From positions 1-8,574 of the forward strand of contig JAEZVM010000284.1 of assembly GCA_023420795.1 (NCBI GenBank): 8,574 bases of DNA, written 5' to 3'. The stretch comes from Pseudomonadota bacterium (GTDB lineage Bacteria; Pseudomonadota; Gammaproteobacteria; Burkholderiales; Burkholderiaceae_D). Below the pieces are notes generated by a model. The model was not told the origin of the DNA. It searched no databases and saw nothing but the letters and a program-made list of their open reading frames with translations. Made by a program: the position numbers and the translations under genes. Of this stretch, positions 6,728-8,574 are shown piece by piece (position 1 is the first letter of the stretch; each line of letters opens with the position of its first letter).

Positions 6728-7186
6728 TCAGGCAGCATCCTTCAGGCGGCGCGCAGCCGGTGTGCGGCCTTGCTTCTGCGCCGACTTTTTCCCGGCGCCA
6801 AGCTGCTTGCCGCTGGCCAGCAGGCGCTGGCACTCTTCCTCGTGCGCGGCGATTTCGGCCAGCGTCACTTCCAGATCTTCCCGCTGGCGTTCCAGCACTT
6901 CGCGGTGCTGCGCCAGCACCGTGAGGAAGCGCTTGAGCTGCGCTGCGGTGTCTTTCGGTGACTCGTACATATCGACCAGGCCCTTGATTTCCTGCAGCGA
7001 AAGGCCGAGACGCTTGCCGCGCAGCGTCAGCTTCAGCCGGGTGCGTTCGCGCGCGTTATAGACGCGGGTGCGCCCGCCGGCGCCTTCGCGTTTGGGGCTG
7101 AGCAGGCCCTGATCTTCGTAGAAACGGATTGCGCGCGGCGTGATGTCGAATTCACGTGCCAGTTCGGTAATGGTGTAGTTCGGCAT
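6728..7186 (-). CDS. liuR: MerR-family regulator, LiuR type (branched-chain amino acid catabolism)
   Basis: Complete 152-aa MerR-family DNA-binding protein. The winged helix-turn-helix runs from YTITELAREFDITPRAIRFYEDQGLL (residues 4-29) through the wing GGRTRVYNARERTRL (38-51). The second helical pair is LGLSLQEIKGLVDMY (60-74), followed by a long dimerisation helix (about 80-125) and a short basic tail with GKKSAQKQGR. Only one cysteine (119) is present, so it is not a metal- or thiol-sensing MerR. The DITPRAIRFYEDQGLLSP wording and the position next to liuA match LiuR, known in proteobacteria as a regulator of leucine/isovalerate genes. The ligand is presumably a pathway CoA ester or related metabolite. 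The ATG at 7186 has no Shine-Dalgarno sequence (CCAAATCCTCCC upstream), so translation may be weak. It is divergent from the MBL hydrolase across a 162-base gap containing an operator-like site, suggesting autoregulation. Confidence 0.92.
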   Translation of the reverse strand: MPNYTITELAREFDITPRAIRFYEDQGLLSPKREGAGGRTRVYNARERTRLKLTLRGKRLGLSLQEIKGLVDMYESPKDTAAQLKRFLTVLAQHREVLERQREDLEVTLAEIAAHEEECQRLLASGKQLGAGKKSAQKQGRTPAARRLKDAA

Positions 7187-7236
7187 GGGAGGATTTGGTG
7201 GACGCCAGCAACAAAGAAATTTTGTGTTTAGAATCG

Positions 7237-7268
7237 CTGATATGAACTGCAGTTTACGTTAACGTCAA
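7237..7268 (-). promoter_or_regulatory. Predicted liuR promoter with long spacer
   Basis: On the minus strand TTGACG (7263-7268; five of six to TTGACA) is followed after 20 bases by TATCAG (7237-7242; four of six to TATAAT). The -35 element is part of the operator-like dyad, so the regulator would affect its own gene. A 19-20 base spacer is characteristic of promoters controlled by MerR-family proteins. The -10 match is weak. Confidence 0.33.
7253..7268. promoter_or_regulatory. Near-palindrome, predicted LiuR operator in the divergent gap
   Basis: TTTACGTTAACGTCAA is palindromic at all but one symmetric pair, around a perfect ACGTTAACGT core (7256-7265). Read on the minus strand, the 24 bases at 7245-7268 match the 24 bases at 6672-6695 upstream of liuA at 21 positions. 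It sits between the start codons of liuR and the MBL hydrolase gene and can serve both. Confidence 0.65.
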
Positions 7269-7283
7269 TTGCAAACGTATTGT
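7253..7283 (+). promoter_or_regulatory. Predicted promoter of the MBL hydrolase gene, 19-bp spacer
   Basis: On the plus strand TTTACG (7253-7258; four of six to TTGACA) and TATTGT (7278-7283; four of six to TATAAT) are separated by exactly 19 bases. The operator dyad begins at the -35 element and occupies the first half of the spacer. This resembles the distorted promoters activated by MerR-family proteins. The leader to the ATG at 7349 would be about 60 bases. Confidence 0.38.
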
Positions 7284-7348
7284 AGGCGCGCCCGCCGAAA
7301 ATGTGAACCTGCGCTTGCGCACACCTTCCTTTCTGAAATCTTGCACTG

Positions 7349-8392
7349 ATGAATCTCCTTGAATCCCAACTCAGTTATGCGTTCGGCGATACGTTGCCCG
7401 CACCGGGCAGCATGCATGAAGTGGCGCCGGGCGTGTTCTGGCTGCGCATGGGTCTGCCGTTTGCGCTCGACCATATCAATCTGTGGCTGATCCGCGATGA
7501 CGGCGGCTGGACCGTGGTCGATTGCGGCATCGCCAATGACGCGACGCGCGCTGCCTGGGAAAGCATTTTTGCAAGCGGGCTCGATGGCCTGCCGGTGGTG
7601 CGTGTGATCGTCACGCATTGCCATCCCGATCATGTCGGCCTGTCGGAATGGCTGTGCGCCCGCTGGAAGGCGCCGCTGTGGATGACCACTGGCGAATACG
7701 GCTTCGCGCGCATGATGTCGGCGTCCTTGCCCGGCGTGGACGGCACCGCGATGCTGCCGCATTTCCAGCGCCACGGCCTGACCGATGCGGCGATTCTGGA
7801 GCAGCTGAAGGGCCGCAAGAGTTATTACCCGACGCTGGTGCCGGCGGTGCCGACCGACTATCGCCGCATGCATGACCGCCAGGTTTTCCGCATCGGCAAG
7901 CATGAATGGCGGGTGATCACCGGCTGCGGCCATTCGCCGGAGCATGCTTCGCTGTATTGCGACGATCTGCGGGTCCTGATCTCGGGCGACATGGTGTTGC
8001 CGCGCATTTCCACCAATGTGTCGGTGTTCGCAGTCGAGCCGGAAGCTAATCCGGTGCAGTTGTATCTGGATTCGCTCGGCAAATACGCGGACCTGCCGGC
8101 AGATACGCTGGTACTGCCGTCGCACGGCAAGCCGTTTCGCGGCCTGCACACCCGGATCACCCAGCTCAACGAGCACCACCGCGAACGGCTGGCCGAGGTG
8201 GCCGAGGCCTGCGCAACGCCACGATCGGCAGCCGACATCGTGCCGATCATGTTCCGCCGCGCACTGGATGCGCACCAGCTCACTTTCGCGATGGGCGAAG
8301 CGCTCGCGCACCTGCACAAGCTGTGGTTCGACGGCGCCCTTGCCCGGGAAGCAGGTAGCGATGGCATCATCCGTTTTCGCACAATCCGCTAA
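7349..8392 (+). CDS. MBL-fold metallohydrolase, LACTB2-like
   Basis: Complete 347-aa metallo-beta-lactamase-fold hydrolase with the full dinuclear metal ligand set: THCHPDHVG (His90, His92, Asp94, His95), His195 in GCGHSPEH, Asp214 in ISGDM and His259 in PSHGKPF. The C-terminal part (about 290-335) looks like the helical/winged domain of LACTB2-type and glyoxalase II-related proteins. No signal peptide is seen, so it is probably cytoplasmic. The specific reaction is unknown; the fold includes thioester hydrolases, nucleases and lactonases. Divergent placement from liuR and the shared operator suggest a job in branched-chain acyl-CoA metabolism, for example thioester hydrolysis, but that is inference. 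The ATG at 7349 has no clear ribosome site; the next in-frame Met (codon 22, position 7412) would remove 21 residues ahead of the first conserved strand. A 406-aa open frame on the opposite strand is treated as a shadow. Confidence 0.9.
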   Translation: MNLLESQLSYAFGDTLPAPGSMHEVAPGVFWLRMGLPFALDHINLWLIRDDGGWTVVDCGIANDATRAAWESIFASGLDGLPVVRVIVTHCHPDHVGLSEWLCARWKAPLWMTTGEYGFARMMSASLPGVDGTAMLPHFQRHGLTDAAILEQLKGRKSYYPTLVPAVPTDYRRMHDRQVFRIGKHEWRVITGCGHSPEHASLYCDDLRVLISGDMVLPRISTNVSVFAVEPEANPVQLYLDSLGKYADLPADTLVLPSHGKPFRGLHTRITQLNEHHRERLAEVAEACATPRSAADIVPIMFRRALDAHQLTFAMGEALAHLHKLWFDGALAREAGSDGIIRFRTIR

Positions 8393-8574
8393 CCTGCGCA
8401 GCCATTGATTCAGGCCAGACCGGAGCGTATGCGGCCCGGCGCGAAAACATCGGCATGCACGATATGTGTTACAGTTCCTTAACACATCTTGTCACACCAA
8501 GTTCATGCCTTCCATCGACTGACTATCGAAGGCAGGCATGCAATAGTCCGCGGTCATGAATCCATCAATTGAAA
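8393..8574. other. Non-coding tail downstream of the MBL gene, with inverted repeats
   Basis: No gene can be supported in these 182 bases. Two inverted repeats are visible: ATGTGTTA (8464-8471) with TAACACAT (8480-8487), 8-bp stem and 8-base loop; and GCCTTC (8507-8512) with GAAGGC (8528-8533), 15-base loop. Neither is followed by a T-run, so a terminator is not certain. An ATG at 8556 opens a frame to the window end (MNPSIE) but lacks a ribosome site and is too short to judge. Confidence 0.5.

Noticed and set aside
7301..7306. ATGTGA start-stop minimal frame in the leader of the MBL gene.
   Set aside because: No ribosome site precedes it and such a hexamer is common by chance; no regulatory use can be argued.
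8411..8442. GC-rich CCGG-containing repeats after the MBL stop as a terminator.
   Set aside because: Pairing is limited to 4-bp blocks and no T-run follows.
7265..8485. A 406-codon open frame on the minus strand, longer than the MBL gene it overlaps.
   Set aside because: It is antisense to a gene with complete MBL metal-ligand motifs, is rich in Arg, His, Ala and Gln as expected of a GC-rich shadow frame, and matches no recognisable domain.
8556..8574. Start of a further plus-strand gene (ATG at 8556).
   Set aside because: Only six codons remain in the window and there is no Shine-Dalgarno sequence, so it cannot be supported.

Overview
The window is GC-rich chromosomal DNA. It carries a catabolic cluster whose gene content points to a betaproteobacterium, most likely Burkholderiales and perhaps Oxalobacteraceae. 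This rests on AceK, a LiuR-type MerR regulator, isovaleryl-CoA dehydrogenase and the codon usage. The genus assignment is inference from gene content, since no rRNA or other phylogenetic marker is present. No mobile element, CRISPR array, tRNA or rRNA was seen.

Layout, in the direction of transcription. Seven genes lie on the minus strand: a MerR-family regulator of the LiuR type (7186-6728); isovaleryl-CoA dehydrogenase liuA/ivd (6589-5405); a PaaI-like hotdog thioesterase (5332-4895); aceK, isocitrate dehydrogenase kinase/phosphatase (about 4776-2983); an acetyl-CoA C-acetyltransferase-type thiolase (2954-1773); a short-chain dehydrogenase/reductase (1619-951); and a second acyl-CoA dehydrogenase (930 to beyond base 1, C-terminus missing). 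Diverging on the plus strand is an MBL-fold metallohydrolase with a LACTB2-like layout (7349-8392). The last 182 bases hold no supportable gene, only inverted repeats.

How the parts fit. Leucine breakdown runs through isovaleryl-CoA to acetyl-CoA and acetoacetate. The window supplies the committed dehydrogenase, a thiolase able to split acetoacetyl-CoA, a thioesterase that may release stalled acyl groups, and AceK. AceK decides whether acetyl-CoA carbon is oxidised in the TCA cycle or kept through the glyoxylate shunt. It sits away from aceA/aceB and inside the apparent leucine unit, so control of the shunt may be tied to the supply of a ketogenic amino acid. The methylcrotonyl-CoA carboxylase, methylglutaconyl-CoA hydratase and HMG-CoA lyase genes (liuB-liuE) are not in the window and may lie to the left.

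The clearest regulatory signal is a pair of related sites in the two gaps flanking the regulator gene. One is a perfect 20-bp palindrome upstream of liuA (6675-6694). The other is a near-palindrome in the liuR/MBL divergent gap (7253-7268). Read in the same direction, 24-bp stretches around them match at 21 positions. Both overlap promoter-like hexamers. On the MBL side the plus-strand -35 and -10 candidates are 19 bp apart, the long spacing typical of MerR-controlled promoters. This suggests one regulator controls liuA and its downstream genes, its own gene, and the otherwise uncharacterised metallohydrolase.
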